From: Atopobiaceae bacterium
GTDB lineage: Bacteria > Actinomycetota > Coriobacteriia > Coriobacteriales > Atopobiaceae
Direction: 5' to 3'
DNA length: 64,000 bases
NCBI GenBank assembly: GCA_902834555.1
Contig: CADFJN010000002.1
Coordinates: forward strand, 1 to 64,000
The translations under genes were made by a program, and so were the position numbers. Below, one piece after another: positions 27,080 through 35,333 of this stretch. Every line of letters starts with the position of its first letter. The stretch's first letter is position 1. Below the pieces are notes generated by a model. That model was given only the letters and a program-made list of their open reading frames with translations. It did not search any database and had not been told where the DNA came from.

Positions 27080-27105
27080 GAGACGTCCCCTCCCCTCGCA
27101 CGATG

Positions 27106-27159
27106 CTACGTCTGGCGTAGTATCTTTGCTAGTGGAAGCATACTACGTCAGACGTAGTA
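27106..27159. promoter_or_regulatory. Two palindromic operators upstream of padR
   Basis: A perfect 19-bp palindrome TACTACGTCAGACGTAGTA lies at 27141-27159, and a related site CTACGTCTGGCGTAG lies at 27106-27120, centres about 37 bases apart. Both share CTACGTC/GACGTAG-type half-sites. They sit just upstream of the PadR start (27079) and are the obvious candidates for PadR autoregulation. Binding is inferred, the symmetry is seen. Confidence 0.7.
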
Positions 27160-27269
27160 CGTGACGAGAGGGGTTTACGATGCCGTAGACGCCGAGATAA
27201 CGCCGGTGGACGGCATCCTGGTTGCAGCGTCTTTCTCGATGCCCAACGTCCCTCTCGCCAAGCCGCACG

Positions 27270-27377
27270 GCTCTCTCTTTGCAGAGAATAGCTCCTTTTT
27301 CTTAAACGTCGGTCGCATTTTCGCAGGTCAGCGATATCGATTTTAAGAAATGGAGCTATTCTCCGCAACGAGAGAGC
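27270..27377. repeat. Long inverted repeat, hairpin family copy B
   Basis: Arms of 36-37 bases (27270-27306 and 27342-27377) pair with only about three mismatches and enclose a 35-base loop with CGCAGGTCAGCGATATCGAT. The inner stem (AGCTCC...TTCTTAAA) is nearly identical to copy A at 3.3 kb. It lies in the 471-base gap between padR and the hexose-PTS operon end; apart from this, the padR operators and the terminator at 27491-27533 I see nothing else there. Confidence 0.75.
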
Positions 27378-27490
27378 AACGTGCGCACGGGCCGGCAACG
27401 GACCACGGGGCCATCGCGCAGAGAAAAGCCCTCCGACGCCAATAACGACGCCAAAGGGCGACTTACGCACGTGATTGCATCGGGAACGGA

Positions 27491-27533
27491 CCTTCCGGCG
27501 CCCCTCCAAGGAGGGATGAGAGACGCCGGAAGG
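27491..27533 (-). terminator. Hairpin at the end of the PTS/dehydrogenase operon
   Basis: CCTTCCGGCG (27491-27500) pairs with CGCCGGAAGG (27524-27533), with an inner CCCTCC/GGAGGG stem. It lies 18 bases after the stop of the last operon gene on the minus strand. No T-run follows, so it may be an RNA 3'-end stabiliser or a Rho-aided stop. Confidence 0.55.
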
Positions 27534-27550
27534 CCAGGAAATGTACTCGC

Positions 27551-28183
27551 TTACTGAGCCACGAAAAATCGCGGACGCTTCATGAGCGCGGTGTTGCCAT
27601 CCACCACCGAAGACTGGGCTAGGTGGACCACCATACGCTCCATGTCCAACACACGCATGGAGGACTTCTCCGTTGCGGCATTGAGCGCATCCTCCGCACC
27701 GTCGTAGCCGGAAGACAGTGCGCCGCGCATTAGCGCAATAACCTGCACGGCATAGCGCTGCTCGTCGGTAATATCTCCCTGGCCGTCGCCCCTAGCAAGC
27801 CTTGCCGCCATATCAAAGTATCCGCCTCGAAACGCCTCTGCATCATCGTTGGACAGACTCAGCCCCGAGATAACTCTCGCAATCATCTCGTCCTCAAGCG
27901 CCCCCTTGACCTTGTCCTTGAAGCGCCCACTCGAGTTCCAGAGCTTCATTGCCGAGAGAAGCACGACCTGCCACACGCCAACTTCCACCTCTTGCAGGCG
28001 CACCTCGTCAGAGCCAAGACCACGCACCTCATCACTCTGGCAAACATCCCTAGCGCACTGCTCAACAATCCCGTACAGCACGTCCACGTACTCGTCGAAG
28101 CTCAGATTCACCTCGGGACGCGGCTTGGGAACCATCTCTTTGAGCCTGCCCATCATGCCAGAGAAGTCCATGGTCTGCTCCAT
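27551..28183 (-). CDS. Unknown protein in a PTS sugar operon
   Basis: Protein of 210 residues that I cannot assign. It is soluble, acidic and mostly helical by composition, with segments such as LSFDEYVDVLYGIVEQCARDVC and VWQVVLLSAMKLWNSS and no visible catalytic signature or membrane segment. Its ATG overlaps the stop of the SIS-domain isomerase (TAATG), so it is translationally coupled and the last gene of the operon. The tight linkage argues for a role in that sugar pathway, for example as an accessory or regulatory subunit. Confidence 0.7.
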   Translation of the reverse strand: MEQTMDFSGMMGRLKEMVPKPRPEVNLSFDEYVDVLYGIVEQCARDVCQSDEVRGLGSDEVRLQEVEVGVWQVVLLSAMKLWNSSGRFKDKVKGALEDEMIARVISGLSLSNDDAEAFRGGYFDMAARLARGDGQGDITDEQRYAVQVIALMRGALSSGYDGAEDALNAATEKSSMRVLDMERMVVHLAQSSVVDGNTALMKRPRFFVAQ

Positions 28184-28743
28184 TACTCCAAGTTAGCGTG
28201 GCGATCTTTGACGTCTTTCTCGGTCCAACCCATACGCCCCATTATCTCAAGCGCAACGATGTCTCCAAGGAGAAAAAGCTCCTGCTCAACAAGGGTGGAC
28301 ATGGGCTGCTCGGACGCATACTCCCCAGGGCCCGCAAACTTGGTGCGACCACGAAGAAGAAGACGGTTTGAGGCGAGCGAATCAATCGTGCTCCCAGGCG
28401 TGCACCCAATGTAGAAGACGTCGGCGCCCTTCTCGCGGGCAATACGACCTATCTCGGCGGGCAGTTTGCTCTCCCCAGAGCTCGACCCGATAAGCACAAG
28501 GTCGTGCTCGCGTACGGGCATTTCGGTCTCGTCGCCCACATAGTTGATGTCAATCCCCAGGTGCTTCAGGCGCTTGACCCACGCCTTAAGCGAGATGAGC
28601 ATCCTCCCTACGCCCATCACAAGGACGCGCCGCCCAGGAACCAACAGCTCGTCGACAAGACAATCAAGCTGTGCATCGTCAAGAGAGGGGAGGGTCTCTC
28701 CAAGCTCCTTAAGGACAAGAGCTGTCGAGTCCCTCCCGGCCAT
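28183..28743 (-). CDS. SIS-domain isomerase, 6-phospho-3-hexuloisomerase-like
   Basis: Single SIS-domain protein of 186 residues, the size of 6-phospho-3-hexuloisomerases (HxlB type). Seen are VLVMGVGRMLISLKAWVKRLKHLG near 40-62, the phosphosugar loop LIGSSSGES near 82-90, and the C-terminal EQELFLLGDIVALEIM helix. The family interconverts 3-keto-hexulose-6-P and fructose-6-P. The ATG at 28743 overlaps the dehydrogenase stop (TGATG). With an epimerase and a polyol-type dehydrogenase in the same operon, it would channel the imported sugar phosphate to fructose-6-P. Confidence 0.8.
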   Translation of the reverse strand: MAGRDSTALVLKELGETLPSLDDAQLDCLVDELLVPGRRVLVMGVGRMLISLKAWVKRLKHLGIDINYVGDETEMPVREHDLVLIGSSSGESKLPAEIGRIAREKGADVFYIGCTPGSTIDSLASNRLLLRGRTKFAGPGEYASEQPMSTLVEQELFLLGDIVALEIMGRMGWTEKDVKDRHANLE

Positions 28744-29798
28744 CACTCTGCCTCCGGCACGTACATGGCCTTGCAGATGAGAATCGAGTGATCGTTGATT
28801 CCCGAGCAAAGCGCGGGAAGCCCGTCCAGCGAGCTCTTGTGGGTGATGAGGTCGGTGACCTTCATCTTGCCTTCGTCGAGCATGCGTACGGTGTAGTGCC
28901 ACTCGTTGATGGGCGTGTCTGCGTAGTGGGAGTTCCAGATGCCCTTTAGGCTCAGCTCCTTGCGCAGAATCTGGCTGTGCTGCGCCAGCTTGATGGTGGT
29001 ATCGCTCGCAGGATTGCCCATCATCACAACGGTCCCAAAGGTACGCGTGCACTCGATGGCCTGTCCCAGACCAGACCCGCTGCCAGTGCCCTCGATGGCC
29101 ACGTCAACGCCCCTACCGTGCGTAAGCTCGCGCACGCGCTCAACAAGGTCGACCTCCTTGGAGTCGATGACCTCGCACCCATGAGCGCGGGCAAACTCGC
29201 ACTTTTCCTCGACGATCTCGGAGAGAACCACCGACGCCCCAAAGAGCTTTGCCCAGCGAGCGGCCATGATTCCGATGGGCCCAGCTCCCATGATGAGGAC
29301 GTTCATGCCGGCGGTAACCCCGCCCTTCCTCACGGCGTGCTGTGCAACCGTGCACGGCTCGGTCATGGCAAGGGCCTCGCCGGGTGTGTCCGGGTTTGTC
29401 GATGGGACGAAGTGCCACGCAGAAGGTACCAAGCAGTACTCGGCAAAGCCGCCGTCACTTCTCGACCCAAGGTAGTCGTAGTCCTCGCACATGGCATAGT
29501 TGGCCGAGAGGCACGCGTCGCACTTCCTACACGGTATGCAAGGGAATATCGCACCACGCTTCCCCACAAGGCTCTTGTCCGCGCCCTCCCCCACCTCGAC
29601 GATGGTGCCGCCGAACTCGTGCCCAATGGTGAGGGGGTAGCGCTGCTTGCTGGTACCAAGCTTGAAGATTCTTGGGATGTCCGAGCCGCAAACCCCACAG
29701 CCCTCTACCTTGAGCAGTAGCTGCTCACCAACGGGCTTGGGAATCGAGACGGTATCGGTGGTGAACTCGCCAATGCGATGGAGCCTGCATGCCTTCAT
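28743..29798 (-). CDS. Zinc-dependent polyol-phosphate-type dehydrogenase
   Basis: Medium-chain dehydrogenase of about 351 residues resembling galactitol-1-phosphate 5-dehydrogenase and sorbitol dehydrogenases. Catalytic zinc ligands are in GCGVCGSDIPR (Cys near 38) and GHEFGG (near 60); the structural zinc cysteines CIPCRKCDACLSANYAMC lie near 87-104; the NAD-binding MGAGPIGIMAARWA is near 168. The start at 29798 is supported by GAAGGAACG; an ATG at 29846 has a weaker site. It lies between the IIB and isomerase genes, so it probably oxidises the sugar-alcohol phosphate delivered by the PTS. Confidence 0.85.
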   Translation of the reverse strand: MKACRLHRIGEFTTDTVSIPKPVGEQLLLKVEGCGVCGSDIPRIFKLGTSKQRYPLTIGHEFGGTIVEVGEGADKSLVGKRGAIFPCIPCRKCDACLSANYAMCEDYDYLGSRSDGGFAEYCLVPSAWHFVPSTNPDTPGEALAMTEPCTVAQHAVRKGGVTAGMNVLIMGAGPIGIMAARWAKLFGASVVLSEIVEEKCEFARAHGCEVIDSKEVDLVERVRELTHGRGVDVAIEGTGSGSGLGQAIECTRTFGTVVMMGNPASDTTIKLAQHSQILRKELSLKGIWNSHYADTPINEWHYTVRMLDEGKMKVTDLITHKSSLDGLPALCSGINDHSILICKAMYVPEAE

Positions 29799-29919
29799 CG
29801 TTCCTTCGTGGTACGCAGATGGCGAGAGGTATCGTGAGAAGTCCATATGTGCGTCATTCCCATCTTTCGAAGTCGTTGTTGCTCGCTCACAGTCGCCTTC
29901 GCGCACGGAATGGGGAGGC

Positions 29920-30405
29920 TTACTTCTTGAGCAGCCCCTCGACGCTTACGGCGTTGTTTGCGGGTACGATCCTGATTTCAACTTTCACGCCCTTGGCGAC
30001 GAGCTCCTTGAAGATCTCTCGCTCCTCGGGTGAGGCGGCAATGTTCTTGTAGAACTTCTTCCTGCCAGCCGACATGCCCATGCCGCCAATGTTCACGAAG
30101 TCAATGTCGACGCCCGCATCAACCAGGCGCTTAATGGTGAGCGGGAACTTCACCAGCAGAATGGTCTGCTGAGGGAGACCCTCCCTCAGCTTGGGGGCCG
30201 CATCATCCACCGAGAGCGTCTCGATGGTCGTTTCCTCGGGGAGCAGCAGCTGGAACATCTTGGTCATGAATGGATCTTTGCTCACCTGGTCATCCACAAC
30301 CATGATGTGGGCGCACTCTGGGAACTGGTGGATCCATGCCGTCATAACCTGGCCATGGATAAGACGATCGTCGATACGGGTAAACACAAGGTTCTTCACG
30401 CTCAT
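29920..30405 (-). CDS. PTS mannose/sorbose-family IIB subunit
   Basis: Cytoplasmic IIB phosphocarrier of 161 residues. The phosphorylated histidine is His15 in RIDDRLIHGQV, the family hallmark; VVDDQVSKDPF follows. It takes phosphate from IIA and passes it to the sugar at IIC/IID. AAAGGAGAG precedes the ATG. Unlike the usual order it is separated from IIC-IID by an epimerase gene. Confidence 0.92.
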   Translation of the reverse strand: MSVKNLVFTRIDDRLIHGQVMTAWIHQFPECAHIMVVDDQVSKDPFMTKMFQLLLPEETTIETLSVDDAAPKLREGLPQQTILLVKFPLTIKRLVDAGVDIDFVNIGGMGMSAGRKKFYKNIAASPEEREIFKELVAKGVKVEIRIVPANNAVSVEGLLKK

Positions 30406-30435
30406 GGCTCTGCTCTCCTTTGGTTGTCGGGCCCA

Positions 30436-30453
30436 ATTTGTCGTGCGACAAAT
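30436..30453. other. 18-bp palindrome between epimerase and IIB genes
   Basis: ATTTGTCG-TG-CGACAAAT has perfect eight-base arms in the 57-base gap between the epimerase stop and the IIB start. It could be an operator for an internal promoter or a small RNA hairpin; no matching copy was noticed at the main operon promoter. Confidence 0.4.
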
Positions 30454-30462
30454 GCGTAGCTA

Positions 30463-31146
30463 CTACGCTCGTACAATCTCGGCCTGATAGGCCCTGTACT
30501 TCTCTGAAAATGCGCTAGGACCACCCTGAATGAGCGAGGAGGTACCAACCACAAACCCCGTGGCACCTGCCTCATGCATGTGCCTGGCATTCGAAGGCGT
30601 CGTGTTGCCGTCTACCACAATGCTTATCGGGTGGTTTGCCCGAGAGGTTATCTCGGAAATCCTGCGCAGCTTGGCAAGGTGATCTGGGACCATCTTCTGT
30701 CCGGCAAATCCCGGACTCACAGCCATGACCATGACAAAATCGAGAACATCGAGGCATTCCTCCAGATAGCTCACCGGCACGCCCGGACTTAGGGCAAGGC
30801 CCGCGGAAACGCCCATGGCCCGAAGACTCTCGAGCAGACGATACGGCTGGAGGGAAACCTCGGGATGGAAGCTCAGCGAGTCTCCCTTGCGGAGGTCGAA
30901 ATACGGGACAAAGCGCTCTGGCTCGGTAGCCATGATGTGGACATCAATCGAGAGGTCCGTAAGCTGTCGGATTGCCTTGAAGTCTTCCGAGCCGAGCATG
31001 ATGTTTGGCACGTAATGCCCATCCATCACATCAAAGTGAATCCCGGCAACACCCGTCTCCTCGAAGGCGCGCACGTAGGCCTCGAGGTCCCACGGCTTGC
31101 AGCACATTACCGAGGGGTAGATGTCCACATCCTTCTTGTTTCCCAT
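30463..31146 (-). CDS. Ribulose-phosphate 3-epimerase-family protein
   Basis: TIM-barrel epimerase of 227 residues. Family residues are present: Ser12 region YPSVMCC, the metal-binding HFDVMDGHYVPN near 37-48, DVHIMATEPERF near 68-79, VMAVSPGFAGQK near 142, VDGNTT near 177 and GTSSLIQG near 200. Known members act on ribulose-5-P or, as AlsE, on allulose-6-P. In a hexose-type PTS operon with a hexulose isomerase, an allulose- or other ketohexose-6-P 3-epimerase is more likely than the housekeeping enzyme. Confidence 0.82.
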   Translation of the reverse strand: MGNKKDVDIYPSVMCCKPWDLEAYVRAFEETGVAGIHFDVMDGHYVPNIMLGSEDFKAIRQLTDLSIDVHIMATEPERFVPYFDLRKGDSLSFHPEVSLQPYRLLESLRAMGVSAGLALSPGVPVSYLEECLDVLDFVMVMAVSPGFAGQKMVPDHLAKLRRISEITSRANHPISIVVDGNTTPSNARHMHEAGATGFVVGTSSLIQGGPSAFSEKYRAYQAEIVRA

Positions 31147-31240
31147 GTCAACCCCCTGAAGAGCCCGCCGCGAGCGGCAAAAGGCTCATACTTGTACCGA
31201 GCCCTCGTCGCGGTGCAAGCGCTGCGGGGGCCTGGGTAGC

Positions 31241-31287
31241 GTGCCCTCCTGTCCCACTTGGACATGGCTGTTCGGACAGGAGGGCAC
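31241..31287. other. Fourteen-pair hairpin inside the PTS operon
   Basis: GTGCCCTCCTGTCC (31241-31254) pairs perfectly with GGACAGGAGGGCAC (31274-31287), in the 212-base gap between the IID stop and the epimerase start. It may be a processing or partial termination point that sets the ratio of PTS membrane subunits to downstream enzymes. No T-run follows on the minus strand. Confidence 0.6.
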
Positions 31288-31358
31288 CCGCACGTACACT
31301 GTCTTGCTTCGCTCTAGAGGCGTGCCACGGCGCGTCTTGCGTGGCAGCCGGAAACGGT

Positions 31359-32189
31359 CTAGTACAGGCCCATGAGAGTCTTGATGCCCACGAGGGCAAA
31401 GCCAACCAGGAAGATGATCAGCACCATCGTGAGGGGCTTTACCTGCTTCTTGGACAGGAGCGCCCAAGTTCCAAGAACCACAAGGAGCGGGAGAAGGCCC
31501 GGGAGCAGCGCGTCAAAGACGCCGGTCTGCAGGTTGAGCGAAACGGTACCAAGCTCGTTGGTCCAGTCAAACTCGAGCCAGGAGAGGTCGACCTTGACGT
31601 TGCCAACGGTCATGCAACCAACGACCATGAGGCCAACGATGGAGACCGCGTCGAGGACTCTGTTGATGATGCCGCTCTGCAGCAGGTCGACGATGGCGTC
31701 GCGGCCCTTCTTGTAGCCCAGCATGTACATGTTGTAGCCGCAAGTAAGCTGGAGAATCTTGTAGCCAACATCAAAGATGATGGGGCCTGCGAAGTTGCCA
31801 GCAAGGGCAAGCTGAATGCAGATGCCGGCGAGGATTGGGTAGGCGATCGACTGCGAGACGGTGTCGCCAATGCCTGCCATGGGGCCCATGAGCGAAGAGC
31901 GCATCAGCATGATGTCATCTGCGGAGATGTCCGCGCCCTCGGCCCTCTTCTCCTCCATGGCGCAGGTGATGCCGTTGATGATCGTGCCCATCCAGGAGGG
32001 TTCGGTGTTATAGAACACCAGGTACTTCTTGAGCTCCTCGGCCTGCTTATCCTCGGGATATAGCTCGCGGATGACCGGCACGAACGCGTTCGTGTTGCCA
32101 AGGCCCTGGAGTCGCTCGTAGTTGTAGCAAGTCTCGGACGAATAGGTGAGCAGCCAGTTCTTGACGAGTGTCTTCTTCGAGAGCGCCAT
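31359..32189 (-). CDS. PTS mannose-family IID subunit
   Basis: Membrane subunit of 276 residues, normal length for IID. Family segments include the N-terminal LTYSSETCYNYERLQGLG, FYNTEPSWMGTIINGITCAMEE and the glycine-rich SSLMGPMAGIGDTVSQS near 95-110; C-terminal membrane helices end near residue 275. It forms the sugar channel together with IIC. Its start overlaps the IIC stop. Confidence 0.92.
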   Translation of the reverse strand: MALSKKTLVKNWLLTYSSETCYNYERLQGLGNTNAFVPVIRELYPEDKQAEELKKYLVFYNTEPSWMGTIINGITCAMEEKRAEGADISADDIMLMRSSLMGPMAGIGDTVSQSIAYPILAGICIQLALAGNFAGPIIFDVGYKILQLTCGYNMYMLGYKKGRDAIVDLLQSGIINRVLDAVSIVGLMVVGCMTVGNVKVDLSWLEFDWTNELGTVSLNLQTGVFDALLPGLLPLLVVLGTWALLSKKQVKPLTMVLIIFLVGFALVGIKTLMGLY

Positions 32190-32944
32190 TATGCCTCGCC
32201 CCCAGTCAGCTTCTTGGTGCTATCGGACTGGTAGTTGTAGAGCAGGATTGCGACAAGTGCAGCGATGAACGTGACCATCATCGTGGTGAGGCCCATGAAC
32301 TCGGCAAGCGCGAAGCCAAGGAAGAAGAACGGCATGAGCTTGGGCTTGTTCAGGTACTGAAGCAGCATTGCGATACCAAGTGCAGGCATGAGGCCACCGA
32401 CGATACCAAAGCCATCGACGATCCACTGCGGGAAGGTCTGGAACCACTCGCCAAACGGAGCGCCATAGAGCACCACGAGCATGGCGGGTATGCCGTTGAG
32501 TATGAACGAGACAAAGAACGACGGAATGTAGTTGCACATCCTCATGGCACGAATGTTGCCCTTGTTGAGGAAGTCCTCGGCCATGTGGACCCACAGCGTG
32601 TTGATGGACATGTAGGCGGTCCACACCATGATTGTCACGCTGCCAAGAATGACGCCCACCGTGGTTGCAGAGTTCACGTCGAGCCCGGACACAAGTGCCA
32701 GCGCCGTGCCAACAGGACCTGCAAACTGCGGGTTACCAGGCATGGAGCCGCCGGCCGTGATGAAGCCAACGTAGGGCAGGTTGATTGCCGCAGCAATCAT
32801 CATGCCCTCGACGGGCTTTCCAAGCACCAGGCCAACGAGAAAGCCTGACCATAGCGGGTACAGCCAGGTCCTCGTAACGACGTGGCTAAACCACCAAGTG
32901 CAGCAGGTCGTGATGAGTGCAACAAGAATGGCTTGTACTATCAC
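32189..32944 (-). CDS. PTS mannose-family IIC subunit
   Basis: Membrane subunit of about 251 residues with multiple helices and the IIC-typical segments LWSGFLVGLVLGKPVEGM and AAAINLPYVGF, then the glycine-rich ITAGGSMPGNP. The open frame begins with GTG at 32953, but AGGTGAG fits a GTG at 32944 better and yields the usual hydrophobic N-terminus. It lies 112 bases after IIA and overlaps IID. Confidence 0.88.
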   Translation of the reverse strand: MIVQAILVALITTCCTWWFSHVVTRTWLYPLWSGFLVGLVLGKPVEGMMIAAAINLPYVGFITAGGSMPGNPQFAGPVGTALALVSGLDVNSATTVGVILGSVTIMVWTAYMSINTLWVHMAEDFLNKGNIRAMRMCNYIPSFFVSFILNGIPAMLVVLYGAPFGEWFQTFPQWIVDGFGIVGGLMPALGIAMLLQYLNKPKLMPFFFLGFALAEFMGLTTMMVTFIAALVAILLYNYQSDSTKKLTGGEA

Positions 32945-33056
32945 TACTCTCACCTTCTACTTACACGCCCCAGCAGATTCAGAACAAAAAAGTGCAGCCT
33001 TCGGCCAGCCCTCGATTGTCTTGGGTCCCCCTCTCAAGCTTGGTTGTACATATGGC

Positions 33057-33473
33057 TTAGCCGAAGATCTTCTCAGCTAGACTGACCATTCCTTTGCCAC
33101 CGGCGGCAAGCGCCGTCTCCTCAAGATGCGGTAGGTCCTGCTCGTCTCGGTCACTCACAACCTCGATAAACATGGGCAGGTTGAGCCCGGTTACGCACCG
33201 AATCTTCTTGGTACCTATCTCGTTCATAATGCGTGCAATGCAGTTGCATGGGGTGCCGCCAAAAAGATCGGTGAGAACAAGCACCCCGCTGCCTTCTGAA
33301 TCTTCGTAGAGCGAGTGGACTTTCATAGTGAGCTCATCAAGAAATGCATCAGGTGACTGCCCAATATTCAGAGACACGGTTGCGTATCCTTTTGCTTCTC
33401 CCATGATAAGTGTGAGAGCTGAGGTTATCCCCTGAGCAAAGTCACCATGTGTGACAAGTAGAATATTTACCAT
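33057..33473 (-). CDS. PTS mannose-family IIA subunit
   Basis: Cytoplasmic IIA phosphocarrier of 138 residues. The phosphorylated histidine is in LLVTHGDFAQG (His9), and the family motif LTDLFGGTPCNC is near 65-76. The start at 33473 is set by AGAGGGGTG; the frame stays open to 33617 without a ribosome site. First gene of the operon, divergent from the DeoR regulator. Confidence 0.92.
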   Translation of the reverse strand: MVNILLVTHGDFAQGITSALTLIMGEAKGYATVSLNIGQSPDAFLDELTMKVHSLYEDSEGSGVLVLTDLFGGTPCNCIARIMNEIGTKKIRCVTGLNLPMFIEVVSDRDEQDLPHLEETALAAGGKGMVSLAEKIFG

Positions 33474-33779
33474 TTGATGTTCACCCCTCTCTGTGCTTCT
33501 CTGGTTATTCAGATAGTATCCACGTCGTAATTGGAGGGTGCTCAAAAACTTGTGGCGTGTGTTGAGTGGTATTTTCGCTTCGGCGAATGGTTGCGAAACG
33601 AAAGCAAGGGAAAGCACCTAATAGTTTTCCAGACAACCCACATTGCTTCTGCTGGTAAAACGTATTGATAGGTGAAGGATAAAACTTGTGGTACTACATA
33701 CTCACATTATTTCGCGCACGTAACGTTACTTCACTATGCGTACTGTATCCGTCACGGCACTGGAGTTGGAGGCCTCCCG
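33474..33779. promoter_or_regulatory. Divergent promoter of PTS operon and DeoR regulator
   Basis: This 306-base gap should hold both promoters. The clearest structure is TTTCGC (33573-33578) facing GCGAAA (33593-33598), with an adjacent AACGAAAGC; DeoR-family repressors often bind TTTCG-type half-sites, so this is a candidate operator. I could not pick convincing -35/-10 boxes. Confidence 0.4.
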
Positions 33780-34589
33780 ATGACAAACGCCTCACAAAGG
33801 ATTACCTCCGAAGAGCGACAGAATCGAATTCTCGACATGCTCTCGATAAAGGGCGAGGTTGTGGTCTCTGAGCTCAGCACAGAGTTTGGCGTCTCGGCGG
33901 TCACGATTCGAACCGACCTCACCGAGCTTGAGCACGAGGGAAAGCTCAAGCGCATACATGGTGGCGCCGTGCCCGCTCGTGAGCTTGTGGTCCCAAGCCT
34001 TCCCACGCGCATCAGGAGAAACGTAAGGGCAAAGGATGCCATTGGTCAGGCAGCAGCCGAGCTGGTTCGCGACGGCGAGACCATACTTGTTGGTTCAGGA
34101 AGCACGACACTTGCGTTCATCCGAAGCCTCGACAGGAAGAAGGACATTTCCATCATCTCCGACGAGCCTGCTGCGCACACGTACATCCAACAGCACCTCC
34201 CCAACGCAACCCCCATTAGCACGGGCGGCATCCTTGGCCGAGGCTTCCACCTCTATGGCCCCTACCTCACCGCCTCCCTGGTGGGGACGCGTGTGGACAA
34301 GGTTTTTCTCGGCGCCGATGGCTTCGAGAGACGGCTGGGCTTCCTAGCAGAGCGGCAAGTGACCACCGACGCAAAGAAGGAGTTCATGAAGCACGCCACT
34401 AAGGTAATTGTCCTCATGGACGCAACAAAAGTGGGTGCGAGCAGGCTCTTTGTTCCATTTGCCCAGCCGGGCGACGTTGACCTTGTAATCATGGACATAG
34501 ATCCCAGCGGCGTGGTGGCAGAGGCTGCGCGCGTTAGCGGTGGCCGCGCGCGGGTGGTCGAGGTGGTACGGCAGACAGCTGGTCTCTAG
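33780..34589 (+). CDS. DeoR-family repressor of the PTS operon
   Basis: Regulator of about 269 residues with an N-terminal DeoR helix-turn-helix (EERQNRILDMLSIKGEV near 10-26; VSAVTIRTDLTELEHEGKLKRIHGGA near 38-63) and a C-terminal sugar-phosphate sensor domain with ILVGSGSTTLAF and VFLGADGFERRLGF. TTGGAGG precedes the ATG at 33780. It is divergent from the PTS IIA gene and so presumably represses it until the imported sugar phosphate accumulates. Closely similar in layout to the regulator at 54.1 kb. Confidence 0.9.
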   Translation: MTNASQRITSEERQNRILDMLSIKGEVVVSELSTEFGVSAVTIRTDLTELEHEGKLKRIHGGAVPARELVVPSLPTRIRRNVRAKDAIGQAAAELVRDGETILVGSGSTTLAFIRSLDRKKDISIISDEPAAHTYIQQHLPNATPISTGGILGRGFHLYGPYLTASLVGTRVDKVFLGADGFERRLGFLAERQVTTDAKKEFMKHATKVIVLMDATKVGASRLFVPFAQPGDVDLVIMDIDPSGVVAEAARVSGGRARVVEVVRQTAGL

Positions 34590-34640
34590 CGCGCACCGCC
34601 CCACCTCAGACGGCTCCAAAGAGTTGCTTCCACTGCAAAC

Positions 34641-34733
34641 CTGCGGCTTAATTGCACCCCACAATCAAGACGCAAGCTATCTGCCTGCGGATTCTCTCGC
34701 GACCACAGGCGGCTAACTGCAATTAAGCCGCAG
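34641..34733. repeat. Long inverted repeat, hairpin family copy D
   Basis: Perfect 16-base arms (CTGCGGCTTAATTGCA at 34641-34656; complement at 34718-34733) enclose a 61-base loop with CTGCGGATTCTCTCGCGAC, which closely matches the loop of copy F at 40.4 kb read on the other strand. The right arm also forms a small AACTGC/GCAGTT palindrome. It lies between the DeoR gene and the HTH gene. Confidence 0.7.
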
Positions 34734-34816
34734 TTTTCAATCGGGGGCGGCCAAGGAGGCGTACGATTGCCTCAGCCGCGGCTTGCCACCCAGTCGCAAA
34801 AAACGGAAGGAATCGC

Positions 34817-35314
34817 ATGGCCAGCAAGGAACGCCTGACAGAGGATCTTCTCGCCCGCCTCCTGGCAGCTCCCAACGTGGAGTCCTACCTTGGCGAGCCA
34901 GACTCCACCGTCAATCGCGACCTCCCCCACTACCTGCGAGAGCTTCTGGACGAGAAGGGCATGAAGCGCGCCGAGGTCGTACGCGCCTCCGGTCTTAACG
35001 GCACCGTTGTCTACGACATCTTTGCCGGCAAGAGCCGCCCCGGCAGGGACCACGCCATCATGCTTGCCCTGGGCATGCGCTGCACGCTTCGTGAGACGCA
35101 ACGGCTCCTGCGCCTGTCTGGCGTATCGGAGCTGTGGCCCAAGGTGCGCCGAGACGCCATCATCATCTGGTGCATTGATCACGGCTTCGATCGCTCCGCC
35201 ACCGATGACGAGCTGTGGAGTCTGGGAGAGCAGACCCTCTTTCACACCGGCCCCCTGCGTGCAGGGCAGGCCGGCAGCCATCCGGTCAGGCAGTCGCCCT
35301 CGCTCGCCCAGTGA
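34817..35314 (+). CDS. Helix-turn-helix (XRE-like) protein
   Basis: Protein of 165 residues with a Cro/XRE-like helix-turn-helix at about 38-100 (LRELLDEKGMKRAEVVRASGL, then VVYDIFAGKSRPGRDHAIML) and a C-terminal part (about 105-165) without a recognised domain. Likely cytoplasmic and DNA-binding. It is 130 bases upstream of a membrane Ser/Thr kinase on the same strand, and a perfect palindrome follows its stop by five bases. Inference: this protein binds that palindrome and the two further copies at 38.9 kb. Confidence 0.78.
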   Translation: MASKERLTEDLLARLLAAPNVESYLGEPDSTVNRDLPHYLRELLDEKGMKRAEVVRASGLNGTVVYDIFAGKSRPGRDHAIMLALGMRCTLRETQRLLRLSGVSELWPKVRRDAIIIWCIDHGFDRSATDDELWSLGEQTLFHTGPLRAGQAGSHPVRQSPSLAQ

Positions 35315-35318
35315 TTTT

Positions 35319-35333
35319 TCAGTTGCCAACTGA
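35319..35333. promoter_or_regulatory. 15-bp palindrome upstream of the kinase gene
   Basis: TCAGTTGCCAACTGA is a perfect palindrome around a central base, between the HTH stop (35314) and the kinase start. The same site with flanks, TTCAGTTGSCAACTGAGG, occurs twice more at 38931-38947 and 38962-38979 in the divergent promoter downstream. Three exact copies within 3.7 kb argue for a common operator. Confidence 0.6.
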
